This document shows positions 39,001 through 46,495 of a stretch of DNA of 64,000 nt, in pieces. The notes beneath the pieces were generated by a model. The model was not told the origin of the DNA and made no database searches. It saw nothing but the letters and a program-made list of their open reading frames with translations. This DNA is from Caulobacter hibisci. Lineage in GTDB: Bacteria > Pseudomonadota > Alphaproteobacteria > Caulobacterales > Caulobacteraceae. The position numbers and the translations under genes were made by a program. Each line of letters begins with the position of its first letter. The stretch's first letter is position 1. The stretch is from contig NZ_JADWOX010000002.1 of the NCBI RefSeq assembly GCF_016135805.1, positions 248,001 through 312,000 on the forward strand. Direction: 5' to 3'.

Positions 39001-39578
39001 ACCCAACGCCACAGATCGAGGCGATAGTCGGCGTTGCGCTGGGCGGTCTCCACGCCGACGGCGTCGCCCAGGCTGGCGCGCAGGCCTTCGACGGCCTCGT
39101 CGGCGGTCTTGGGATAATCGGTCTCGCCCAGCCAGTGGACCAGCAGGATCCGTCCGCCGGAAACGCGTGCTGCCCTGAAGGCGTTGGCCGCCAAGGCGAG
39201 GTCCGCGTCGTCCCAGTAGTAGGCGACCTCCGACAGCACGATCAGGTCGAACGACCCGGGAACGGGATCGCGCGGAACCTGCAGCAGGGCGAACTCGACA
39301 TTGGCCAGGTCGGCGCAGCGCTGGCGGGCCTGATCGAGGGCGGTCTCCGACACGTCCAGCCCCAGAAGGCGGTCGCAGCGTTCGGCCAACTGCCGGGTCA
39401 GGACGCCGATCGAACAGCCGACCTCCAGCGCACGGACGGCGCGCTCTTCGCCGAGGGCAGCGAGGGTGGCGGCGTACTTCCCTCGCTCGTAGTCGCTGGT
39501 CTCGAAGCCCCAGGGGTCGGGATTGGCGGTGTAAAGGCCTTCGAAATAGCCGGGCTCCAGCGAGCGGGTCTTTCTCAA
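38997..39578 (-). CDS. SAM-dependent methyltransferase, NodS-like
   Basis: The protein is 193 residues from a TTG at 39576-39578. This TTG overlaps the upstream stop (TTGA) and has GGAG eight bases ahead, so it is favoured over the GTG at 39587. The sequence opens EPGYFEGLYTANPDPWGFETS, read with the characteristic NPDPW, which is typical of NodS and its relatives. SAM motif I is ALEVGCSIGVLT (50-61), followed by LLGLDVSETAL and FDLIVLSEVAYYW. NodS N-methylates a deacetylated chitooligosaccharide amine, so pairing with a PIG-L deacetylase fits deacetylation then N-methylation. That order is inference. Confidence 0.9.
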   Translation of the reverse strand: MRKTRSLEPGYFEGLYTANPDPWGFETSDYERGKYAATLAALGEERAVRALEVGCSIGVLTRQLAERCDRLLGLDVSETALDQARQRCADLANVEFALLQVPRDPVPGSFDLIVLSEVAYYWDDADLALAANAFRAARVSGGRILLVHWLGETDYPKTADEAVEGLRASLGDAVGVETAQRNADYRLDLWRWV

Positions 39579-40330
39579 CGCCTGCACTCCAGGAAGATCT
39601 CGACCGGCCGGTCGGTCAGGGCCGCCAGGTCCGGCGGCACCTGGAAGGCCTCGGCGGCGTCCTGGATCATCGGGGTCATCTGGGTCGCATGGCAGGCCAG
39701 GGCCTTTCGGCGGCGCGTGATCTCGTCGCCGCACATCAAGCCCCAGACGCCCTTGGCGCCGTGGCGGTGCGCCAGGTCCGGGTCGGCCCAGCCCCAGACC
39801 AGATATTCCATCTTCACCGGCTCGCGGGTGTCGATTGAGGCGATGTAGTCCGACGCCAAAAGGTTGGCCGCGACATGGTCGCAGTGTCGTTCTTCGCGCC
39901 ACGGGGCCCAGACGCTCCACGGCTTGAAGCCGTCGGACCATTCTCGCAGGTCTTCGAGCGAGGCGGCGTAGGCGGCGGCGTCACGAGGGATTGGCGAGCC
40001 GTCGGGCCAGCCCATGAAATGGACGTCCTCCGCCGGAACGCCCAGCACCTCGAGAGCCGCAAGTGCCTCCTGCCGCCTGGTGCGCGCCAGCCGCTTCGGC
40101 GGCCAGGTTGGCGATCCGGTGTGCGAGCCCGCGCCATCGGTGAGATAGGCCACCAGAGGTTTCAGGCCCAGCTTGCTGGCCGTGGCGATCAGGCCGCCGC
40201 AGCCCAGCGTCTCGTCGTCGGGATGCGGGGCCAGGATCAAGAGCGGCGACAGGCCGTCCAGCACCGTGGCGTCGAGGCTGAAGGCCTGATTGACCAGGGC
40301 CGCCCAGGCCGGCTCGCCGATCGCCGTCAC
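39575..40330 (-). CDS. PIG-L/LmbE-family deacetylase
   Basis: The protein is 251 residues from the GTG at 40328-40330, which overlaps the upstream stop as GTGA. The zinc-binding motif is LILAPHPDDETLGCGG (His36, Asp39), and the third ligand region is EERHCDHVAAN (His149, His152). The family removes acetyl groups from N-acetylglucosamine-containing substrates, as in GPI, mycothiol and bacillithiol biosynthesis. No signal peptide is present. It is the third gene of a four-gene minus-strand operon. The substrate here is unknown. A glucosaminyl compound made by the neighbouring GT2 enzyme is plausible. Confidence 0.93.
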   Translation of the reverse strand: MTAIGEPAWAALVNQAFSLDATVLDGLSPLLILAPHPDDETLGCGGLIATASKLGLKPLVAYLTDGAGSHTGSPTWPPKRLARTRRQEALAALEVLGVPAEDVHFMGWPDGSPIPRDAAAYAASLEDLREWSDGFKPWSVWAPWREERHCDHVAANLLASDYIASIDTREPVKMEYLVWGWADPDLAHRHGAKGVWGLMCGDEITRRRKALACHATQMTPMIQDAAEAFQVPPDLAALTDRPVEIFLECRR

Positions 40331-41430
40331 CACAGGGGATCGTCCGCCCAGGCGTCCTTGGCCAGGAACGCCGCCGCCGCGCGGTCCAGCGCCTGGTCCG
40401 GCACGGGCTGGCGCAGATAGAGCGCCAGGTCGCGGCAGGCCTGGTCCAGGGGGTTGTCGACGAAGAAGGCCCGGGTGCCGACGCTGCGGGCCGCCGCTTC
40501 CATCACGGTCAAGCCGGCTTCCTCGACCACGCCCCGGGTCATCAGCACGAAGCTGATGGCCTCGGGTCCGGCGTTCGCCGCCGCGGCCCGCTCTGCCGCT
40601 TCCCGCACCCACAGATAGGCCGAGCGCGTCGCCGCCAGCGCCTTGCCGAAGCGGGCGCGATGGATCGGATCCTGGCCGGCGGGCGAGGCCGCCAGATGCT
40701 CTCGCAGCAGGGTCAGCACGTGCTCCACGCCGCCCAGCTGCACCGCCGTGAACCGCCAGGCTCCGGCCGAAAAACGCGGCTCGCGCTCATAGTCGCCGGA
40801 CGCGCCCAACCGCGTCGCGGGATTCACAGGCAGGCCGGTAAGGTCATAGGTCCCGCTGACTGTCGCTTTCATGCCGCGTACCCGCCAGGCCGATGGATCG
40901 GCGCGGGCCGGATCGGCGGCGTCCGCCAGCACCATCTGCTTTTCGCCAGATGCGGTGGCGCCGGTGACCACGGCGATGTCGATATGGCCCGCGCCGGTGG
41001 CGTAGGACTTGGCGCCCCGCAGCCGCTCGCCGACGATGGTCACGCCTGGCGCCGGTTCGGTGTTCCAGACGCCCAGCACCTTGCCGGCGGCGAGATCGGC
41101 GTCCAGCGTCCGCCGCTGCTCGGCCGATCCGTACCAGGCGACCAGCCGCGCGCCGTTGACGTGACCTTCGAAGATCCGCCCCAGGCTGAGATTGGCGCGG
41201 CCGACTAGGCGCAGCGCCTCCATCAGCTCGCGCGGTGAGGGCGTGTCGCCGGCCATAACCTCAAGCGCGCCGATCGACGCGAGCAAAGCGACGTCCTCGG
41301 CGGGAAACTCGCCGCCCGCGTCGAGATCCGCGGCGCGGGCGCGAATGGCTGGCAAGGCATGGCGCAGGGCGGCCAGCACCGCCGTCACCGACGGCGGGGC
41401 CAGCGCTGGCGCAAACGCGACCTGCGCCAA
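40327..41430 (-). CDS. Acyl-CoA-dehydrogenase-like flavoprotein
   Basis: The protein is 367 residues from the TTG at 41428-41430. AGGA sits eight bases ahead, and the gene starts one base after the stop of the ferritin-like gene. The helical N-terminal part has LMEALRLVGRANLSLGRIFEGH. The beta domain carries VLGVWNTEPAPGV and LRGAKSYATGAGHIDIAVV, in place of the usual CxTEPxxGSD signature. The C-terminal helices resemble acyl-CoA dehydrogenases of the hydroxylase/DszC branch. It may act as a flavin-dependent dehydrogenase or monooxygenase. In this operon it could modify the glycoside product, which is speculation. Confidence 0.85.
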   Translation of the reverse strand: MAQVAFAPALAPPSVTAVLAALRHALPAIRARAADLDAGGEFPAEDVALLASIGALEVMAGDTPSPRELMEALRLVGRANLSLGRIFEGHVNGARLVAWYGSAEQRRTLDADLAAGKVLGVWNTEPAPGVTIVGERLRGAKSYATGAGHIDIAVVTGATASGEKQMVLADAADPARADPSAWRVRGMKATVSGTYDLTGLPVNPATRLGASGDYEREPRFSAGAWRFTAVQLGGVEHVLTLLREHLAASPAGQDPIHRARFGKALAATRSAYLWVREAAERAAAANAGPEAISFVLMTRGVVEEAGLTVMEAAARSVGTRAFFVDNPLDQACRDLALYLRQPVPDQALDRAAAAFLAKDAWADDPLW

Positions 41431-41431
41431 G

Positions 41432-42004
41432 TCAGGCGTCCTCAAGCATCGGCGTGCCTTCGTGCGCGACCAGCAGGTCGTGCATGTCGTCGGCATGCTC
41501 CTCCTCGACGGTGAGAATGCCTTCCAGCATCACCCGCGTGGTCGGGTCGTCGTCGCCGAAATAGCGGATCAGTTCGCGATAGTGCTCCACCGCGATCCGT
41601 TCGGCGATCAGGTTTTCCTTGATCATGTCGACCAGGTTCTCGCCCTCGACATATTGCGAGGCCGAGCGGCTCGCGAGCCCTTCGGGGCTGAAGTTCGGCG
41701 TGCCGCCCAACTGGGTGATGCGCTCGGCCACGGCCAGGGCGTGAGCGTGCTCTTCCTTGGCGTGTTCGGCGAACTCCGCCTTCGGGCCCTGGCTGGAGAT
41801 CCCCGAGGCGATGATCGAATGCAGGGTGTAGCGCAGCACGCAGACCAACTCGGTGGCCAGCACCGTCTGCAGAATCTCGATGGTCTTCTTGACGTCGCCG
41901 CCATAGGCGGGCGTCAGCGCGCCGTCCTCCAGGTGCTCGCGCGCCCTGGCGCGCAGGGTCTGCACGTCGCTGAGGAAGGGTTTGTCGCCGGCCTGATCGT
42001 TCAT
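41432..42004 (-). CDS. Ferritin-like/bacterioferritin-type di-iron protein
   Basis: From the ATG at 42002-42004 (GAGG eight bases ahead) the protein is 190 residues. Metal-binding residues of a four-helix bundle are visible: Glu52 (LATELVCVLRY), Glu85-His88 (EEHAHA), Glu135 (LIAERIAVEHY) and Glu167-His170 (EEEHADDM). It resembles bacterioferritin/Dps-like proteins that store iron and consume peroxide. It leads a four-gene operon with the dehydrogenase, deacetylase and methyltransferase. A stress-type promoter lies about 29 bases upstream. It may instead be a di-iron oxygenase serving that pathway, as its C-terminal segment is not typical for storage. Confidence 0.87.
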   Translation of the reverse strand: MNDQAGDKPFLSDVQTLRARAREHLEDGALTPAYGGDVKKTIEILQTVLATELVCVLRYTLHSIIASGISSQGPKAEFAEHAKEEHAHALAVAERITQLGGTPNFSPEGLASRSASQYVEGENLVDMIKENLIAERIAVEHYRELIRYFGDDDPTTRVMLEGILTVEEEHADDMHDLLVAHEGTPMLEDA

Positions 42005-42032
42005 CTTGCGTCCCTCGATGATCCGAGCATGC

Positions 42033-42057
42033 AACGCGCCGTGGGCGGTCTCGATCC
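42033..42057 (-). promoter_or_regulatory. EcfG/SigT-type promoter candidate for the ferritin-led operon
   Basis: On the minus strand GGATC (42057-42053), 16 bases, CGTT (42036-42033), 28 bases before the ATG. There is one mismatch to the -35 consensus and a perfect -10. Confidence 0.5.
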
Positions 42058-42080
42058 GGACGGGTGTGCAGCATCAGCGG

Positions 42081-42100
42081 CTTCCATCCGCTTCCATCCG
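42081..42100. repeat. Tandem 10-bp repeat
   Basis: CTTCCATCCG occurs twice in direct tandem at 42081-42090 and 42091-42100, just upstream of the ferritin promoter candidate. It could be a binding site for an activator on that promoter. Confidence 0.6.
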
Positions 42101-42318
42101 TCGAAAACGAAGCGGAGAACGAAATATCGTCGCGGCGAATTCAGTGATGGTGATTTTACGCCGCCGCCGCGCGTGAATTATTTTCGCGATATCGGCAAGT
42201 ATTATGCTCGTATTTTACTGCGACAAATTTCTGTCTTTCCGAGAATGAACTGCTGGTCACGGTGCAACCTTGTCGAGCCGGGAGGGCTTAACTCCGCACC
42301 TCTCGGAGATCCACGAAC

Positions 42319-42663
42319 ATGTTGAAGCCCATGATTGGCGTCGCGCTCGCCGCGGTGCTGCTGGCCGCCTGCGGCCAGAAGAACGCCGACCACGAAAAGG
42401 TCGAAGGGCCCGCCGTCTCCGCGCCGGCGGCTCCAGGTAACGCCGCCGTCGACACCGCCCCGACCACCGGCGAAACCGGCCCGACCCCGGGCGCCAGCTC
42501 CTACACCGCCGACCAGGCGCGCATGGCCATCGAGAAGGCCGGATACACCGCGCTGGGTCCGCTGAACCAGAACGCCAACGGTCTGTGGCAGGGCGAAGCC
42601 ACCAAGGACGGCCGCAAGGTCAACGTCTCGATCGACTACAAGGGCGCGATCACCGAGCTCTAG
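42319..42663 (+). CDS. Small outer- or inner-membrane lipoprotein
   Basis: This 114-residue protein has a lipoprotein signal peptide (MIGVALAAVLLAAC) with the lipidated cysteine at 18. A low-complexity Ala/Pro/Thr linker follows, then a folded end (MAIEKAGYTALGPLNQ, GLWQGEATKDGRKVNVSIDY) that looks like a PepSY-type beta-hairpin domain. The function is unknown. Such lipoproteins are often expressed with envelope stress proteins, and the next gene here is one. GGAG lies about ten bases before the ATG. Upstream, GCAAC, 17 bases, GCTT is a weak stress-promoter-like match. Confidence 0.8.
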   Translation: MLKPMIGVALAAVLLAACGQKNADHEKVEGPAVSAPAAPGNAAVDTAPTTGETGPTPGASSYTADQARMAIEKAGYTALGPLNQNANGLWQGEATKDGRKVNVSIDYKGAITEL

Positions 42664-42714
42664 GCTCGGTCGCCCTTGCTCGCCTCAAATCATAACCTTC
42701 CTGGGAAAAACCAC

Positions 42715-43458
42715 ATGAGCAAGACCATCACCCGGCTGTTCGACAGCCACACCGAGGCGCTTGGCGTCGTCTCGGACCTGGAAACCTACGGCGTCGATCA
42801 CGACCGCATCAGCCTCGTTTCCGACAACACCGACAACTGGCACGACGGCGGCCGCAAGGCCGACGGTCCGCTGGGCGACCACAATGGCGACGGCGACAAC
42901 GACGTCGCCGACGGGGCCGGCAAGGGCGCGACCACGGGGGGTCTGGTCGGCGGCGGGGCGGGCCTGCTGGCCGGTCTCGGCATGCTGGCCATTCCGGGCC
43001 TGGGTCCGGTCGTGGCGGCCGGATGGCTCGCGGCCACCGCGGTCGGCGCGGCGGTCGGTGCGGCCGCCGGCGGCGCCACGGGCGGCCTGCTGGGCGCCCT
43101 GAAGGAGGCTGGTCACAGCGACGACGAGGCCAATGTCTATTCCGAGGGGGTCCGTCGCGGCGGCGCCCTGGTCAGCGTCAAGGCGCATGACGACGAGATC
43201 CAGGCCGTCGAGCGGATCCTCGACGAGGGGCGCGGCGTGGACGCGACGACGCGCGGCGACGCCTATCGTCAGGACGGCTGGACCAGCTTCGATCCGGCCG
43301 CCACGCCCTACAGCGCCGAGCAGATCGGCCGTGAGCGCACCCTCTACGGCGAAAACCGCTCGTTCGAGGCGGCGCCGACCGACGATGTGCTGATCGACGA
43401 TGACGCTGTTCGCCCCGAGGACCGCGACGTCGTTGACCCCGTCCGTCGCGACTATTGA
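42715..43458 (+). CDS. Glycine-zipper general stress protein
   Basis: From the ATG at 42715 the protein is 247 residues. Residues 1-45 (ITRLFDSHTEALGVVSDLE, then DHDRISLVS) match the heat-induced/general stress protein domain found in YflT/17M-like proteins. The middle (about 70-135) is a glycine-zipper hydrophobic region (GKGATTGGLVGGGAGLLAG, AAVGAAAGGATGGLLGALKE) that could insert into membrane. The C-terminal third is acidic and charged. Its function is unknown. It is separated from the lipoprotein gene by 51 bases and followed by a terminator, so the two probably form one unit. Confidence 0.85.
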   Translation: MSKTITRLFDSHTEALGVVSDLETYGVDHDRISLVSDNTDNWHDGGRKADGPLGDHNGDGDNDVADGAGKGATTGGLVGGGAGLLAGLGMLAIPGLGPVVAAGWLAATAVGAAVGAAAGGATGGLLGALKEAGHSDDEANVYSEGVRRGGALVSVKAHDDEIQAVERILDEGRGVDATTRGDAYRQDGWTSFDPAATPYSAEQIGRERTLYGENRSFEAAPTDDVLIDDDAVRPEDRDVVDPVRRDY

Positions 43459-43465
43459 GCCTTCG

Positions 43466-43500
43466 CCCCGACTCTGGAAACGCCTGGAGTCGGGGTATAT
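43466..43500 (+). terminator. Intrinsic terminator after the stress-protein gene
   Basis: CCCCGACTC (43466-43474) and GAGTCGGGG (43487-43495) form a perfect 9-bp stem with a 12-base loop, followed by TATATT. It starts 7 bases past the stop. Confidence 0.7.
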
Positions 43501-43604
43501 TCGCGCGGCCCCAAAAGACGTGATCAAGCGTGATGGCGCCTTTGCTGCATTGCAGCATTCAGAGTGGGCGGCGGCTTTCCGTCTCGCTCTTTCAGGACAT
43601 CACC

Positions 43605-44756
43605 ATGCCGAGCCTCGGCGACACCACCGCGATGCTGGCGCGCCTGCGCCGTACGTCCTTCCCGACCTCGGACACGACGGGGCGCCTGACGCGCATCGAC
43701 GACTTCGGCGCTAATCCCGGCCAGTTGACGATGCTCGGCTATCGCCCGGAAGGGCTGGCCCCTGGCTCGCCCCTGGTCGTGGTCCTGCACGGCTGCACCC
43801 AGACCGCCGCGGCCTATGCCGAAGGCGCCGGCTGGCTCGACCTGGCCGATCGGATGGGCTTCATGGTTGTCGCGCCCCAGCAACCACAGGCCAATAATGC
43901 CGGCCGTTGCTTCAACTGGTTCCTGCCGGGCGACATCCGGCGCGGCGAAGGCGAGGCGGCGTCGATCGCGGCGATGGTCGCCAGCGCCGTCGAGACCCAT
44001 GATCTTGATCCAAGCCGGGTATTCATCACCGGCCTATCGGCGGGCGGGGCGATGACCGCGGTGATGCTGGCGGTCTATCCCGACCTCTTCGCCGGCGGCG
44101 CGGTGATCGCCGGTCTGCCTTACGGCGTGGCCAGCAACGTCCAGGGCGCGATGCAGGTGATGAACCATCCCACCGGCCGTTCGGGCGCGAACCTGGCCGC
44201 CCTGGTTCCGGCGTCCCGCGACGGCGGGCCTCGCCCGCGCCTCTCCGTCTGGCACGGCGACGCCGACGGCACGGTGCAGGTCAAGAACGGTCACGATCTG
44301 GCCCAGCAGTGGGTCGCCTTGAACGGCCTGCCCAGCGCGCCGCATCGGGTGGAGCCCCTGCCGCACGGAACGCGATCGATCTGGCGGTCCACCGACGGCG
44401 AGTCCCTCGTCGAGTTGAACGTCGTGCGCGGTCTCGGCCACGGAACGCCGCTTTCGACCAGGCGCGCGGACGATGTCGGCAGGGCTGGCCCCTTCATGCT
44501 CGAGGCCGGCGTCTCCTCGTCGCTGGAGATCGCCAGATTCTGGAACATCGACGGCGGCGAACGGGTCGAGTCCGCCGCCCTGGCGACGATCCCCGCGACC
44601 TCGCAGGCGGCGGGCGCGGCGAAGCATTCCGTCGATCCGGAATCCGTCGAGGCCATGGGCTTGGGGCAGGGCGTCATGCACGCCATCGGCCATGTGCCCG
44701 CCGGCGTCCAGGAGGTCATAGCCAAGGCGCTGCGGGCGGCCGGTCTGCTGAAATAG
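43605..44756 (+). CDS. PHB-depolymerase-family extracellular-type esterase
   Basis: From the ATG at 43605 (AGGA eight bases ahead) the protein is 383 residues. It has the oxyanion-hole segment VVVLHGCTQTAAAYAEGAGW and the lipase-box nucleophile GLSAGGAM (Ser145). The catalytic Asp/His are likely in WHGDADGTV and GLGHGTP. This fits the esterase family with PHB depolymerase and feruloyl esterase members (LpqC/Esterase_phd). No signal peptide is clear, so it may be cytoplasmic or exported otherwise. The substrate may be short polyester oligomers. It stands alone between a terminator and the next gene pair. Confidence 0.88.
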   Translation: MPSLGDTTAMLARLRRTSFPTSDTTGRLTRIDDFGANPGQLTMLGYRPEGLAPGSPLVVVLHGCTQTAAAYAEGAGWLDLADRMGFMVVAPQQPQANNAGRCFNWFLPGDIRRGEGEAASIAAMVASAVETHDLDPSRVFITGLSAGGAMTAVMLAVYPDLFAGGAVIAGLPYGVASNVQGAMQVMNHPTGRSGANLAALVPASRDGGPRPRLSVWHGDADGTVQVKNGHDLAQQWVALNGLPSAPHRVEPLPHGTRSIWRSTDGESLVELNVVRGLGHGTPLSTRRADDVGRAGPFMLEAGVSSSLEIARFWNIDGGERVESAALATIPATSQAAGAAKHSVDPESVEAMGLGQGVMHAIGHVPAGVQEVIAKALRAAGLLK

Positions 44757-44912
44757 TTTTGTGACCTTTCGGGGCAATCTGGCCGGTCCGTTTCAGCCTC
44801 GGTTGTCCGGGCTCGGCTGTCCCGGCGTGCAAGCCAACATGCCGTCCTCTCGTCCCAAGGAACTAGCGGTCAAGCCAGACCGTTGGCACCCCGTAGGCTG
44901 GAGGACAGCGTC

Positions 44913-45728
44913 TTGGAAGCGAACGCGGGCTATGCTCGGGCCCTGAGCCGGGCCTTCGGCGGGGCGCTGCTGTTTTCGTTCCCGCTTCTGATGACCATGG
45001 AGATGTGGTCCCTGGGGATGGCGGTGGAGCGCTGGCGCCTGCTGGTCTTTTTGTTGCTCACCATGCCGATGCTGATCGGCCTGTCCTACTACGCCGGCTT
45101 TGAGCCGACTTTCAGGCTGAAGGACGAGGTGCTTGACGCGCTGGCCGCGTTCGGCGTCGGCTTCCTGCTGGCGGCGGTCTTGCTGTCCATCTTCGGCGTG
45201 CTGCGACGCGACGAAATCTTCACCCAGGCTGGTGTCGGCAAGATCGCGTTGTGCGCCGCGCCCGCCGCGGTGGGCGCGCTTCTGGCCGGCAAGCAACTGA
45301 GCGAGCAGGGGCCGGGCTCGCGCGAAAAGGAGAGGGCCGGCCCGCTCAGCGAACTTTTCCTGATGGCGGTGGGCGCGGCGTTCCTCGCTTTCAACGTCGC
45401 CCCGACCGAGGAGATGGTTCTGATCGCCTATCAGATGGGGCCTTGGGCGACATTGGTCCTGGTGGTTATTTCGATCCTGCTGCTGCACGTCTTCGTTTAT
45501 CAGTTGGGCTTTCCGGGCGAGACGCGGCGCCGGCAAGCCGGCGACTTTCGCCGCACCTTCGTGGCCTTCACTTGCCCCGGATACGGCGTGGCCCTGCTGA
45601 TGAGCCTCTATCTGCTCTGGACCTTCGGGCGCACCGATGGGGTCGCCGCGCACGAGATCGCCACCATGACCGTCGTCCTTGGCTTTCCGGCCGCCATCGG
45701 CGCGGCCACCGCGCGCCTGGTGATCTGA
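44913..45728 (+). CDS. TIGR02587-type integral membrane protein
   Basis: A 271-residue frame from the TTG at 44913, which has GGAGG eight bases ahead. This is better than a TTG 30 bases upstream. It has about seven membrane spans, with conserved-looking loops such as LSYYAGFEPTFRLKDEVLDA and AFLAFNVAPTEEMVLIAYQM. It matches my memory of TIGR02587, a family of putative membrane proteins encoded next to TIGR02588. The function is unknown. Its stop overlaps the next gene by one base (TGATG). Confidence 0.8.
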   Translation: MEANAGYARALSRAFGGALLFSFPLLMTMEMWSLGMAVERWRLLVFLLLTMPMLIGLSYYAGFEPTFRLKDEVLDALAAFGVGFLLAAVLLSIFGVLRRDEIFTQAGVGKIALCAAPAAVGALLAGKQLSEQGPGSREKERAGPLSELFLMAVGAAFLAFNVAPTEEMVLIAYQMGPWATLVLVVISILLLHVFVYQLGFPGETRRRQAGDFRRTFVAFTCPGYGVALLMSLYLLWTFGRTDGVAAHEIATMTVVLGFPAAIGAATARLVI

Positions 45729-46177
45729 TGGCCCAGAAACCCAAAACGGCCAGTCGATCGCCGAGCGCCAGGCCCACGGCAGCGGCCAAGCCGGCGCCGG
45801 CCAAGCAAACGCCGGCCCTGGAATGGGCTTCGGCCGTTGTTGGGCTGGTTCTCGCCGCCACCGCGATCGGCTTCACGGCCTGGGACGCCTTGTTCGGCGC
45901 CAGGGGACCGCCGGCCATCGAGGTGAGGCTGCAGCAGGTTACGCAGACGCCTCACGGCTATGTCGCGCAGGTGGAGGCGTTCAACCACGGCGGCGAGCCG
46001 GCGGCGCAGGTCCAGATCGAAGGCGTGCTCGTGAGCGGAGGCTCGCAGCAGACCTCCAGCTTCACGATCGACTATGTCGCCGAGGGCTCGAAGGCATCGG
46101 GCGGCCTGGTGTTCGACAGGGATCCGGGAGTTGGGCAACTGAAGTTGCGGGCGACAGGCTTCGCCGACGCGTCCTGA
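45728..46177 (+). CDS. TIGR02588-type single-span protein
   Basis: This 149-residue protein has a basic Pro/Ala-rich N terminus (about 30 residues), one membrane span (ASAVVGLVLAATAIGFTAWD) and a beta-rich extracytoplasmic domain (VAQVEAFNHGGEPAAQVQIE, GGLVFDRDPGVGQLKLRATG). It is the expected partner of the preceding TIGR02587-type protein, coupled by a one-base overlap. The function is unknown. The pair ends 12 bases from the convergent respiratory operon. Confidence 0.78.
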   Translation: MAQKPKTASRSPSARPTAAAKPAPAKQTPALEWASAVVGLVLAATAIGFTAWDALFGARGPPAIEVRLQQVTQTPHGYVAQVEAFNHGGEPAAQVQIEGVLVSGGSQQTSSFTIDYVAEGSKASGGLVFDRDPGVGQLKLRATGFADAS

Positions 46178-46189
46178 CGGCGTTGAACG

Positions 46190-46495
46190 CTAGTGACGCC
46201 AGAGGAATGGCGCTGATTGCCAGATGATCGCGATGGTGGCGAGCGCCGAGGCGCACGCCGAAAGGCGCTGGACGAAAACTCCTCCGAGGCCGGGTCGCCT
46301 CGAAGCGCGCAAAGCCCTCAAAGCCAAGGTGGCCGCGGCGCCAGCGCAGGCGAGCGTCAGGATCGCGAGAAGCCAACCGAGCGGGGCGTGATGTTCAGGC
46401 TCGGTGATGTCGGCGAGGCTGGCGATCGCATAGGCGGCCAGGAAATGTCCTGCCCAAAGGATCAACCCGCCGAGCATTGAAAGCCAGGTGTTCAT
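46190..46495 (-). CDS. Small three-span membrane protein of the oxidase operon
   Basis: This 101-residue protein has three hydrophobic segments (MLGGLILWAGHFLAAYAIAS, WLLAILTLACAGAAATLAL and a C-terminal CASALATIAIIWQSAPFLW). Its ATG overlaps the oxidase gene stop by four bases (ATGA). It is probably an accessory or small subunit of the terminal oxidase, in the way of subunit IV or CoxP. I do not recognise a defined family. Confidence 0.75.
   Translation of the reverse strand: MNTWLSMLGGLILWAGHFLAAYAIASLADITEPEHHAPLGWLLAILTLACAGAAATLALRALRASRRPGLGGVFVQRLSACASALATIAIIWQSAPFLWRH

Larger units (their letters stand above)
42005..42318. other. 314-base divergent intergenic region
   Basis: This separates the ferritin-led operon from the lipoprotein gene. 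It contains the promoter candidate, the tandem repeat and an AT-rich stretch (about 42110-42240), which probably holds promoters for both directions. No gene is seen. Confidence 0.5.
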
